NCBI GenBank assembly: GCA_902798975.1 | Contig: CADBYT010000012.1 | Span: 1 to 64,000, forward strand | DNA: 64,000 bases | Direction of reading: 5' to 3' | Origin: an uncultured Bacteroidia bacterium | Lineage (GTDB): Bacteria > Bacteroidota > Bacteroidia > Bacteroidales > UBA932 | In this document: piece after piece, positions 57,198 through 64,000 of the stretch | How the letters are laid out: every line of letters begins with the position of its first letter | Numbering within the stretch: position 1 is the first letter of the stretch | The notes under the pieces: generated by a model | Told to the model about the DNA's origin: nothing | Databases searched by the model: none | Seen by the model: the letters and a program-made list of their open reading frames with translations, nothing else | Position numbers and translations under genes: made by a program

Positions 57198-58295
57198 TCA
57201 GATTCTGGACATTTTCCTGAATCCGATATTCAAACCAACGGAGAAATTGATGGTGGGAATAATAGTTTTCTGGGCAGCGTAATACATTTCATCGGCATAT
57301 AGCCTGAACTGCAGACTCATATCCCGTGCCTGGGGTGTCTTGGCAAGGAAGTCGACGGTCCTGTGAAGATGCAAGTCCATACAAAGACCTTCGGTAAGCG
57401 TCAAGCCGCTGGCCGTCGGCGGAGAAATCAGGTTCCCTTCCTTCCAGGAAGTGTAACCAACCCCCGCGAACAAACTAAAGTTGATATGATCATCGGAGAG
57501 CAGGATACGTCCGTACTTGGCGGAAAGGCCGAGGTAGGATCCGCGAGTAGAAAAACTGCCGCCATAAACAGGATCATACCCTTCCGGCTTAAATCCAATA
57601 ATTCCCACGGACAAGTCGCCACGGAAATAATTCTTTCCTTCCCGGTATCCATATCCGGCAGAAAAACCGAAAGCCGGAGAAAACGACTTGGCCAGATAGC
57701 CCATCGGGACAACGACAATGAGGGAGAACAGGGCCTCCGATGCCCCAGATGCTAACTGATAGGGATACTTCGTTATGTCGAAGTCTTCCCGGGACACGGG
57801 ATATGCGTTGGCGTCCCCGGTTTTCCGGTATTCTTCGAGGGTAGATTTGAACTGCATCAAATAATCCCTTTCGTCAAGTTTATGCTTGGCCTCCAGGGGA
57901 AAATAGTTTTCATAGCGGTCAGTTTTCGGATCGGTATAGAACATATATTCTTCCCGATAGCGCTCAGCATAATACTGAAGAATATCGAACTCCTGCTGAT
58001 GCTTCCGAAGGTTACGGTCATTCTGGCCCTCGGCTTTCACCCATGACTGTTTGGGATCGATGGCTGCAGATACATCCTGATACTTATAGGTAATCCCCTT
58101 TGTCTTGACTTTCTTGTTTTCGCGGATCAGCGAAAAAGAAACGTGAGAAGTCGCGGAAGTATCTGCGCGTTCCGGACCGGCAATCTGGAAATCATTCCAG
58201 GTCAACGGCCCCGACGTCCAGGAGCGGGGTCCTTGTCCAAGGCAACACACAGCGGGAGCGAGGCAGGTAACAAGGAGAATTAAACCTTTTTTCAT
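57198..58295 (-). CDS. Secreted DUF922-like protein with degenerate zinc motif, AT-richer than its surroundings
   Basis: The 365-residue protein has a signal peptide ending CCLGQ (about 21). Its N-terminal half (about 28-135: LTWNDFQIAGPE, FSLIRENKKVKT, LRKHQQEFDILQYYAERY) resembles DUF922 putative zinc proteases. The expected HExxH reads HQQEF, so catalysis is doubtful. The C-terminal half is a predicted beta-barrel or large sandwich with alternating Gly/Tyr strands, ending GLNIGFRKM. GC content is visibly lower than in flanking genes, which suggests recent acquisition. A -7 box TATTTTTG lies at 58329-58336 (minus). It converges with ispG with a 6-bp gap. Confidence 0.6.
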   Translation of the reverse strand: MKKGLILLVTCLAPAVCCLGQGPRSWTSGPLTWNDFQIAGPERADTSATSHVSFSLIRENKKVKTKGITYKYQDVSAAIDPKQSWVKAEGQNDRNLRKHQQEFDILQYYAERYREEYMFYTDPKTDRYENYFPLEAKHKLDERDYLMQFKSTLEEYRKTGDANAYPVSREDFDITKYPYQLASGASEALFSLIVVVPMGYLAKSFSPAFGFSAGYGYREGKNYFRGDLSVGIIGFKPEGYDPVYGGSFSTRGSYLGLSAKYGRILLSDDHINFSLFAGVGYTSWKEGNLISPPTASGLTLTEGLCMDLHLHRTVDFLAKTPQARDMSLQFRLYADEMYYAAQKTIIPTINFSVGLNIGFRKMSRI

Positions 58296-58328
58296 AGATA
58301 ATAAGAATAATTGGTTATTACATTATTA

Positions 58329-58336
58329 CAAAAATA
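58329..58336 (-). promoter_or_regulatory. -7 box of the DUF922-like gene
   Basis: TATTTTTG on the minus strand fits TAnnTTTG, 33 bp upstream of the ATG. It lies between this gene and the end of rlmI, so the gene has its own promoter. Confidence 0.5.
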
Positions 58337-58364
58337 CTCTTTTCCCGCAATAATGTCAAGGACG

Positions 58365-59696
58365 CTACTCCACGTACAGCAGCAGACCTTTAAGATACTC
58401 CCCTTCCGGGTGATAGATGCTGACCGGATGGTCGGCGCCCTGGCAGAGGCGGTCCAGGATACGCACGCTGCGCCCGGTGTGGGCGGCGGCGGAGAAGACC
58501 GTGTTGGCAAAGGTAATCTTATCGACGACCTGCGAGCAGCTGAAGGTGAACACCAGGCCGCCGGGCGCCACGCGGGCGATGGCGGCGGCGTTCAGCCGCT
58601 GGTAGGCGCGCAGCGCGTTCTTCAGCGCGCCGCGGTGCTTGGCGAATGCCGGCGGATCCACGATCATCAGGTCGTACTTCCCCTCCGGCGTCTTCCGCAA
58701 AAATTCGATTGCATCCTCGCAATAGTTGTGGACTTCCGCACCGTCGCCATTCAGTTCAATATTGCGGGCAACCAGATCCATCGCGCGGGCAGACGAGTCG
58801 ACGGAATCGACCAGCGCCGCACCGGCAGTCAGCGCATAGATGCTGAAGCCACCCGTATAGCAAAAGAGATTGAGCACACGGCGCCCGGCGGCATACTTGC
58901 CCACCAGCTCGCGATTGTCCCGCTGATCCAGGAAAAAGCCGGTCTTCTGCCCTTCCTCCCAGTTGACGAGGAACTTGCGGCCGTTCTCCAGCACCACCGT
59001 CTCGGACGCTTCGAAACCCGATGCCCGATACAGATAGCCGTCAATCAGTTCGAGCCCCGCCTTGAACGGCGCCGTCCCTGAACTCTTGTCATACACGGCC
59101 TTCAGGTGCTCGCCGAATACGGCCTTCAGCGCCTCGCAGATCTGCATCTTTGAGCGGAACATACCGACCGAATGGGCCTGCAGCACGCACACCCCGTCAT
59201 ACCAGTCGATAATCAATCCCGGAAGACCATCTCCCTCTCCGTGTATCAGCCGGAAACAGTTTGTCTCCGGTCTGTACGGAGCAGCCGCACGGACCTCTCC
59301 AGCAGAACCGTGGCCACCCGCGGCCTCGTAAGCGGGAGGGGCCCAACCGTCAGGTTGGGAGGGATGAGCGCGCAGCGCGAAGTTCTGTCGGAGAGCGTCC
59401 GTGCGGGGCGGCGCAGAATACAGGCCGACGGCCTCGCGGACGGCGAGGGCGCGGGCAATGGAGTCCTCCCAGAAACCGGGAGCGGTGGGATCGGCATCGA
59501 ATGAAAGGATGCGGACGGCAATAGAGCCGATCTGCCAGTGGCCGGAGGCCAGGAACTGCCCCTCGGCGCTGTAGACGCCAACAATGTCGCCCTCGGCGGG
59601 CGAACCCTGCACCTGGGCGACAGCCCCGCTGAACACCCACGGATGGAACCGGCGCAACGACTCATCGCGCCCGTGCTTCAGAAAAACCTTAACCAT
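58365..59696 (-). CDS. rlmI: RlmI-like 23S rRNA (cytosine-C5) methyltransferase with in-frame insert
   Basis: The 443-residue protein has an N-terminal PUA domain (HPWVFSGAVAQVQG), a middle domain (NCFRLIHGEGDGLPGLIIDWYDG) and a Rossmann methyltransferase domain (NLFCYTGGFSIYALTAGA, MIVDPPAFAKH). It should methylate a cytosine in 23S rRNA using SAM. Residues about 96-140 are an extra Ala/Pro/Gly-rich stretch between the two N-terminal domains, absent from usual relatives. Its DNA contains the perfect hairpin CCCAACC/GGTTGGG (59342-59359). The start overlaps the exonuclease stop by 8 bp; last gene of the pepC operon. Confidence 0.9.
   Translation of the reverse strand: MVKVFLKHGRDESLRRFHPWVFSGAVAQVQGSPAEGDIVGVYSAEGQFLASGHWQIGSIAVRILSFDADPTAPGFWEDSIARALAVREAVGLYSAPPRTDALRQNFALRAHPSQPDGWAPPAYEAAGGHGSAGEVRAAAPYRPETNCFRLIHGEGDGLPGLIIDWYDGVCVLQAHSVGMFRSKMQICEALKAVFGEHLKAVYDKSSGTAPFKAGLELIDGYLYRASGFEASETVVLENGRKFLVNWEEGQKTGFFLDQRDNRELVGKYAAGRRVLNLFCYTGGFSIYALTAGAALVDSVDSSARAMDLVARNIELNGDGAEVHNYCEDAIEFLRKTPEGKYDLMIVDPPAFAKHRGALKNALRAYQRLNAAAIARVAPGGLVFTFSCSQVVDKITFANTVFSAAAHTGRSVRILDRLCQGADHPVSIYHPEGEYLKGLLLYVE
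59277..59411. repeat. Palindromic low-complexity insert within rlmI
   Basis: The in-frame segment encoding residues about 96-140 holds CCCAACC-GTCA-GGTTGGG (59342-59359). It resembles GC-rich intergenic repeats in style, but no second copy is visible here. Confidence 0.45.
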
Positions 59697-60441
59697 TATC
59701 CTGTTGCTGCGCCTCTGCGGGCTTCTTCGACTTGCTGCGATGACGCCGGCGGCGCTTCCGCGCCTTCGCCTTCTCCCCCTCCTCGGCAGGAGCAGCCTCC
59801 ACCTTCGGCTGCACCGGTTGCGGCTGCGGCGGATTCAACTCCTCCGGAGTGAGCGGATGCTTCTCCGACTGCAGGAGCTTCAGATACATCTCCCGACACA
59901 CCCAGGCATCCGTCGCCGCATACATCTGTTGCGCGGCCGAAAGTTGCTCCGCCTCCCAATTGGAAAGCTGCTGCGACTTCGAGATGCGCACGCCGAGAAT
60001 ATTCGCGGCCATCTTCTTCACACTCTTGTCCCGGATCCCCCACTCGTACGCGATCTTCTGCAGATCCACGAAGCCCTTCGCATCGAAACGGCGGTAATAC
60101 TGCAGCCCGCGCACATCATCGTGGACCGCAGCCCCGACCTTGATGATACGCGGATTGGACATGATTGCGCACAACAGGCGGTTCATGCCCATCGTCCCCA
60201 CGCGGAACAGGAAAGCCTTCCCGCCGCCGGAGAGCTGGAGGAGCGCCACATGATTGTGGCGCTGGCCCGGCGAAAACACCGGACGCGTCTCCGTATCGAA
60301 ACCGATGATGCGCTGCGTGCCCAGATAGGCGATCGCCCGCACGAAATCGAGTCCGGTCTTGTCTATCACATGAATCTTGCCGGGAAAGGATCCCAGCGGC
60401 ATTTGCTCTATTTCTTCAGGCTGAATGCTAATTTTGTACAT
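59689..60441 (-). CDS. 3'-5' exonuclease, DEDDy type, with basic tail
   Basis: The 250-residue protein has IGFDTETRPVF (first Asp-Glu pair), AAVHDDVRGLQYY (second Asp) and YAATDAWVCREMYL (Tyr-x3-Asp of the DEDDy type), the RNase D/WRN-like fold. The last about 45 residues are Pro/Ala-rich and then strongly basic (KARKRRRRHRSKSKK), likely for nucleic acid binding. It could process tRNA or degrade DNA. It overlaps the upstream lipoprotein gene by 14 bp and rlmI by 8 bp. Confidence 0.88.
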   Translation of the reverse strand: MYKISIQPEEIEQMPLGSFPGKIHVIDKTGLDFVRAIAYLGTQRIIGFDTETRPVFSPGQRHNHVALLQLSGGGKAFLFRVGTMGMNRLLCAIMSNPRIIKVGAAVHDDVRGLQYYRRFDAKGFVDLQKIAYEWGIRDKSVKKMAANILGVRISKSQQLSNWEAEQLSAAQQMYAATDAWVCREMYLKLLQSEKHPLTPEELNPPQPQPVQPKVEAAPAEEGEKAKARKRRRRHRSKSKKPAEAQQQDNG

Positions 60442-61522
60442 AAGAACCAGGAATCAGGATGATCGAACCGTCCACGGACTCCGGCTTGCGGACCGGACGG
60501 AAAAACGTCACCTGGGGTTTGGCTATATTGTGGGTGAACAGGTTGTTCGCCCGCAAGAAGCTGTAACACTGACCAGACACCGTCTCAAAGGTGTCCAGGA
60601 AGAAAAAGTTGCGCGAAACCAGACGCCCGAGCGTCATGGAACTCTCGTTCATCACGGAAACGATCTCCGCCAGCTCGGTCTTGATCAGATCGACATCCAC
60701 CGAGAGGTCGTCGACAAGGATGACGTCCAGCGGCTTGGCATGTCCCGCCGCCTGGTAGCGGTTCAGGAAATCATACAGCACGCTGTCCCGCCGCTCGGCG
60801 CCGAACACCACGCAACTGGCGCCCTTGCTGCCGCGCTCCGCGGCCTTCCGGGCGAAAATTTTCTCATAAATCCCCGTCGAATCATACTGCGGCGCGCAGA
60901 GAATGCCCACCGACAGGTCCCAGCGGCCGCCCAACTCAAAAGCCTGGTCGATCATCTGCTCGATCGGGCTGAAAACCGGAATCCGGCAGTCGAGCGAACG
61001 GAACAGGGTATCCACGTCGAAGCCGCCGTACTCGCAGAGATACGGATCCGCCAGCACGACGATCTTGGACGTCGGCTTGACGGACAGGCCCTCCATGTCG
61101 TAGGGGCTGATGTGGGCCACCGTGTCGACGGCAGCCAGCACGCGCAGCAGCGTCTGCTGGCGGAGCGCCTCGGCGCCGTCACGCGCCAGCACGTCCGCAT
61201 ACGGCTCCACGTCCTCGATGCACACGAAGGTTTCGCCGGCATAATCCGGCAAACCGTCCACCGACACGCGCGCATCCACGTTGTCCTGCTTGTCCCGGAA
61301 AGAGAATCCCTCCGCCAGGCGGTCGCAGGCGAACTCTGAACCGATAATCGTGATATCCGACAGCGGCACGGACACCCGCTCGCGCAACATCTGCGCACGC
61401 GAATCGGACCGGTCGGCGATGATCTCCCGCACCAGCGGAATGGTCGGACGCGTCTCCACCACCTGGCGGTTGCACGCGACAGGCAGCAGCAGAAGCGTCA
61501 GCAGGAAGAATCTAGCTTTCAT
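60428..61522 (-). CDS. Lipoprotein of unknown function
   Basis: The 364-residue protein has a lipoprotein signal, LLPVACNR, with Cys17. The mature part is mixed alpha/beta with no motif I recognise, including VGILCAPQYDSTGIYEKIF and DVILVDDLSVDVDLIKTELAEIV, a pattern vaguely like a two-lobed periplasmic binding fold. It overlaps pssA by 4 bp and the exonuclease gene by 14 bp, so its translation is coupled to both. No function can be assigned. Confidence 0.7.
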   Translation of the reverse strand: MKARFFLLTLLLLPVACNRQVVETRPTIPLVREIIADRSDSRAQMLRERVSVPLSDITIIGSEFACDRLAEGFSFRDKQDNVDARVSVDGLPDYAGETFVCIEDVEPYADVLARDGAEALRQQTLLRVLAAVDTVAHISPYDMEGLSVKPTSKIVVLADPYLCEYGGFDVDTLFRSLDCRIPVFSPIEQMIDQAFELGGRWDLSVGILCAPQYDSTGIYEKIFARKAAERGSKGASCVVFGAERRDSVLYDFLNRYQAAGHAKPLDVILVDDLSVDVDLIKTELAEIVSVMNESSMTLGRLVSRNFFFLDTFETVSGQCYSFLRANNLFTHNIAKPQVTFFRPVRKPESVDGSIILIPGSYVQN

Positions 61523-62238
61523 ATCTTGAAGACGGCGTAAACCAGATTGTTCAGGATGTAGAACAGCAGTCCCAGCACCACGGTCAGCGACCAGTGGTGG
61601 CCGGCAACCAGGCAGAAGACGGCAGCCGCCACGAAGAAGGCGACCAGCGTCCAGCGCTTGACCTGCAGGGTGCGGCTGTCGCCCCGGTGCATCTTGAACG
61701 AGAACATCGGGACCTCGCTGACCAGCAGGACGCAGAGAACGAGGGTGAGCAGCGGAATAAACGCCGGACCGGACACCCAGGTGGACAGGAACTCCAGCGG
61801 CGTGTGGCAGCAATAGCAGCACAGTGCCCCGCAGAACAGCGCGGCGGCCGGGGTGGGCAGGCCCAGGAAGCCGGAACTCTGGCGTTCGTCCACGTTGAAC
61901 TTCGCCAGGCGCAGCGCGCTGAAAAGCGTCAGCACCAGCGGCGTCCAGCTCAGCAGGCTCCCGTTGAAGCAATACAGCTGCAGCAGGATGCAGAGCATCA
62001 GTCCCGGCAGGAAACCGAAGCTGACCAGATCGCAAAGCGAATCCAGCTCCTTGCCCATGTCGGAATACGCGCACAGCGCACGGGCCGCCAAGCCGTCGAG
62101 AAAATCGAAGACGGACGCCGCCAGCATGCAGTAGAACGCGAGGTCCAGCCGGTAGCGGAGCGCGAAAACCACCCCGACGAGTCCGGCAATCAGATTCATC
62201 GAGGTGATGCAGTTCGGAATATGCTTGCGCAGCGCCAT
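61519..62238 (-). CDS. pssA: CDP-diacylglycerol-serine O-phosphatidyltransferase
   Basis: The 239-residue integral membrane protein has the CDP-alcohol phosphatidyltransferase motif D-G-x2-A-R-x8-G-x3-D-x3-D in DGLAARALCAYSDMGKELDSLCD and about seven hydrophobic helices. It makes phosphatidylserine, the precursor of phosphatidylethanolamine; a psd gene is not visible here. The ATG shares one base with the pepC stop (TAATG). Confidence 0.92.
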   Translation of the reverse strand: MALRKHIPNCITSMNLIAGLVGVVFALRYRLDLAFYCMLAASVFDFLDGLAARALCAYSDMGKELDSLCDLVSFGFLPGLMLCILLQLYCFNGSLLSWTPLVLTLFSALRLAKFNVDERQSSGFLGLPTPAAALFCGALCCYCCHTPLEFLSTWVSGPAFIPLLTLVLCVLLVSEVPMFSFKMHRGDSRTLQVKRWTLVAFFVAAAVFCLVAGHHWSLTVVLGLLFYILNNLVYAVFKI

Positions 62239-63428
62239 TACTTCACGCCGAGTTTCTTCTTCAAATCCTTGGTCAGCGCGGACTTGTGGACGGTAATGTC
62301 CAGGGTCTGGGCCTTCACGAACGCCTCGGTGGCGTACCAGATGCCCTTGTAAACGCCGGTCTCACCCCAGGAATTCTTGACCATGTAGTATTTCTTGCCA
62401 TCCTGGTCCTGGGCGATGCCGAAGATGTGCATACCGTGGTCGTCGGTCATGGTCTTGTTGTCGAACTCGATCTGGCGGGACTCCTGCGTCGGGGTGCCTT
62501 CCACGATCTTGATGGTGGCGGGCTTGCCCTCGATCTTGCCGACCCAGCGCTCCTGGTCGGAGCCAGCCATGGTCGCTTCCTCGTCCACCAGGATGGCATG
62601 GCCGCCGCGGGTGAAGCCGTTGTGGCTCACGTCGGCGCCCCAGCAGATGGTGTAGCCGTTCTCAAGGGCGTTGTCCACCACAGCCATCAGTTCGTCGATC
62701 GGCACGTTATAGGACAGGGAGCTGCGCCAGTTGTCGCAGACCTCCAGGGCAAACCATGTATAGAACGGATGGTGCGTGAAGGAAGTCAGTTCCACGTAGT
62801 CGTCCGGATTGATTTTCATCGCGTCGCGATAGGAAGCCGGGGTGTAGGTCTTGCCGTCCACCACGAAGGTCTCGGGGGCCTTGCCCAGGTATTCGTCCAC
62901 GACGGCGTCGAAGCCGCGCTTCCAAGCCGTGGAGAGCTTGCCGCGGGTCTTCGACACGGCCTCCACATAGGCGGCCAGCACGGCATCCATCTCGGCCTGC
63001 TGCGGAAGTGAAGTGCCGTAGTTCATGCCGGTCATGAACTCGTTGGGCACGATGCCGTGGTTGCGCACGACGTCGAACACATCGCCCGCACCGGAGCCGG
63101 CGCTGAAGCCCAGCTTGCCGTCCAGACGTACATACTTCTCGGCGCGCTCTTTATAGGAGTTGGACACCACGAAGAATTCGGAGAAATCGGGATATTTCGC
63201 TTCGTCCTTGATATTGCAGAGGCGGATAGCCTCGGACTCCAGGAAGCTGATGGCGGAGAAGGACCAGCAGGTGCCGCTGCTCGCCTGATTCTTGATGGAC
63301 GTGATCGGAGCAGCCTTGACGGTCGTGAATTTATACTCGGGGAGCTGCTCAGGCGCGGGGCGCTGCTGTGCGAAAGCGGAAATGCCCAGACACAGGAGGG
63401 CGGCCGCAAGCATGGAAATCTTCTTCAT
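62238..63428 (-). CDS. pepC: Secreted C1B cysteine peptidase (PepC/bleomycin hydrolase type)
   Basis: The 396-residue protein has a signal peptide ending AFAQ (21), unlike cytoplasmic PepC of Gram-positives. The catalytic residues are present: Gln in SIKNQASSGTC, Cys54 in SGTCWSFSA, His in TRGGHAILVD and Asn in VKNSWGETG. It is an aminopeptidase, probably in the periplasm, releasing amino acids from peptides. The C-terminus ends LKKKLGVK. First gene of a five-gene overlapping operon with pssA, lipoprotein, exonuclease and rlmI. Confidence 0.92.
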   Translation of the reverse strand: MKKISMLAAALLCLGISAFAQQRPAPEQLPEYKFTTVKAAPITSIKNQASSGTCWSFSAISFLESEAIRLCNIKDEAKYPDFSEFFVVSNSYKERAEKYVRLDGKLGFSAGSGAGDVFDVVRNHGIVPNEFMTGMNYGTSLPQQAEMDAVLAAYVEAVSKTRGKLSTAWKRGFDAVVDEYLGKAPETFVVDGKTYTPASYRDAMKINPDDYVELTSFTHHPFYTWFALEVCDNWRSSLSYNVPIDELMAVVDNALENGYTICWGADVSHNGFTRGGHAILVDEEATMAGSDQERWVGKIEGKPATIKIVEGTPTQESRQIEFDNKTMTDDHGMHIFGIAQDQDGKKYYMVKNSWGETGVYKGIWYATEAFVKAQTLDITVHKSALTKDLKKKLGVK

Positions 63429-63475
63429 ACTGTTGTCAGTGATATGGATATGGTTATTCGTTTCTATTAAACTTA

Positions 63476-63483
63476 CAAATATA
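63476..63483 (-). promoter_or_regulatory. -7 box of the pepC operon
   Basis: TATATTTG on the minus strand fits TAnnTTTG, 47 bp before the pepC ATG, immediately downstream of the gapA terminator. Confidence 0.5.
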
Positions 63484-63486
63484 ACA

Positions 63487-63514
63487 AAAGGATGGCAGAA
63501 ATCTGCCACCCTTT
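63487..63514 (-). terminator. Rho-independent terminator of gapA
   Basis: On the minus strand AAAGGGTGGCAG pairs with CTGCCATCCTTT around ATTT, with one G-T pair, and is followed by TTG. It ends gapA, and its 3' end abuts the pepC -7 box. Confidence 0.8.
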
Positions 63515-63539
63515 CGTAAAAAAGTCAATGTACTCCTGC

Positions 63540-64000
<461 letters not shown>

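Overview
The window looks like a chromosomal segment of a high-GC member of the Bacteroidota (Bacteroidales). Four things point there: promoter -7 boxes of the form TAnnTTTG with very short leaders, carboxypeptidase-regulatory-domain TonB receptors and BlaI/M56 pairs, a PPi-type phosphofructokinase, and a C10 peptidase plus many glycoside hydrolases. I see no rRNA, tRNA, CRISPR array or transposase. Fifty-three protein genes are supported. Both ends cut a gene: an esterase at the left and gapA at the right.

Layout. 1-8.4 kb: esterase, AspT-type transporter, a DUF3737 protein, then a coupled run of aminotransferase, acyltransferase, damaged acyl-CoA ligase and aldehyde dehydrogenase. 8.4-12.5 kb: aromatic amino acid operon pheA-aroC-tyrA-aroG on the minus strand, with a divergent MINPP-like phosphatase. 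13.9-15.3 kb: a radical SAM/SPASM enzyme with a tiny lipoprotein. 15.4-20.1 kb: two tandem GH3 enzymes. 20.2-22.9 kb: lpd and a ferredoxin-type aldo/keto reductase. 23.0-27.9 kb: two tandem nucleoside hydrolases with an unusual N-terminal domain, followed by a C10 protease. 28-30.3 kb: nitroreductase, GH43, YbaK. 30.3-34.6 kb: a possible sigma-54 small RNA, threonine aldolase, TrpB2, a small protein and a 5'-nucleotidase. 34.6-41 kb: PPi-PFK, a TonB receptor, M56/BlaI. 41-47.7 kb: envelope genes, a membrane LytTR protein, and a TonB receptor with a LytS/LytTR two-component pair behind four helically phased direct repeats. 47.9-57.2 kb: a tight operon of ligA, yihY, relA/spoT, an Ig-like lipoprotein, an outer-membrane protein and ispG. 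57.2-63.4 kb: an AT-richer DUF922-like gene, then the overlapping operon pepC-pssA-lipoprotein-exonuclease-rlmI. 63.5 kb to the end: gapA.

The most unusual theme is dispersed palindromic DNA. One repeat family sits between genes (8.3, 15.3, 24.4 and 47.8 kb) and once lies in frame inside the radical SAM gene. IspG, RlmI and the LigA tail carry 45-50 residue low-complexity segments encoded by different palindromic DNA, reminiscent of Rickettsia palindromic elements. Two copies of the repeat core follow hairpins that contain the stop codon of the upstream gene.

Other points for follow-up: the radical SAM/lipoprotein pair, the phased LytTR-like operator, the sigma-54-like promoter with a terminator 60 bp downstream, a probable ATT start codon on the C10 protease, and an internal deletion plus frameshift in the acyl-CoA ligase. 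All family names come from motif reading and memory; no database search was possible.
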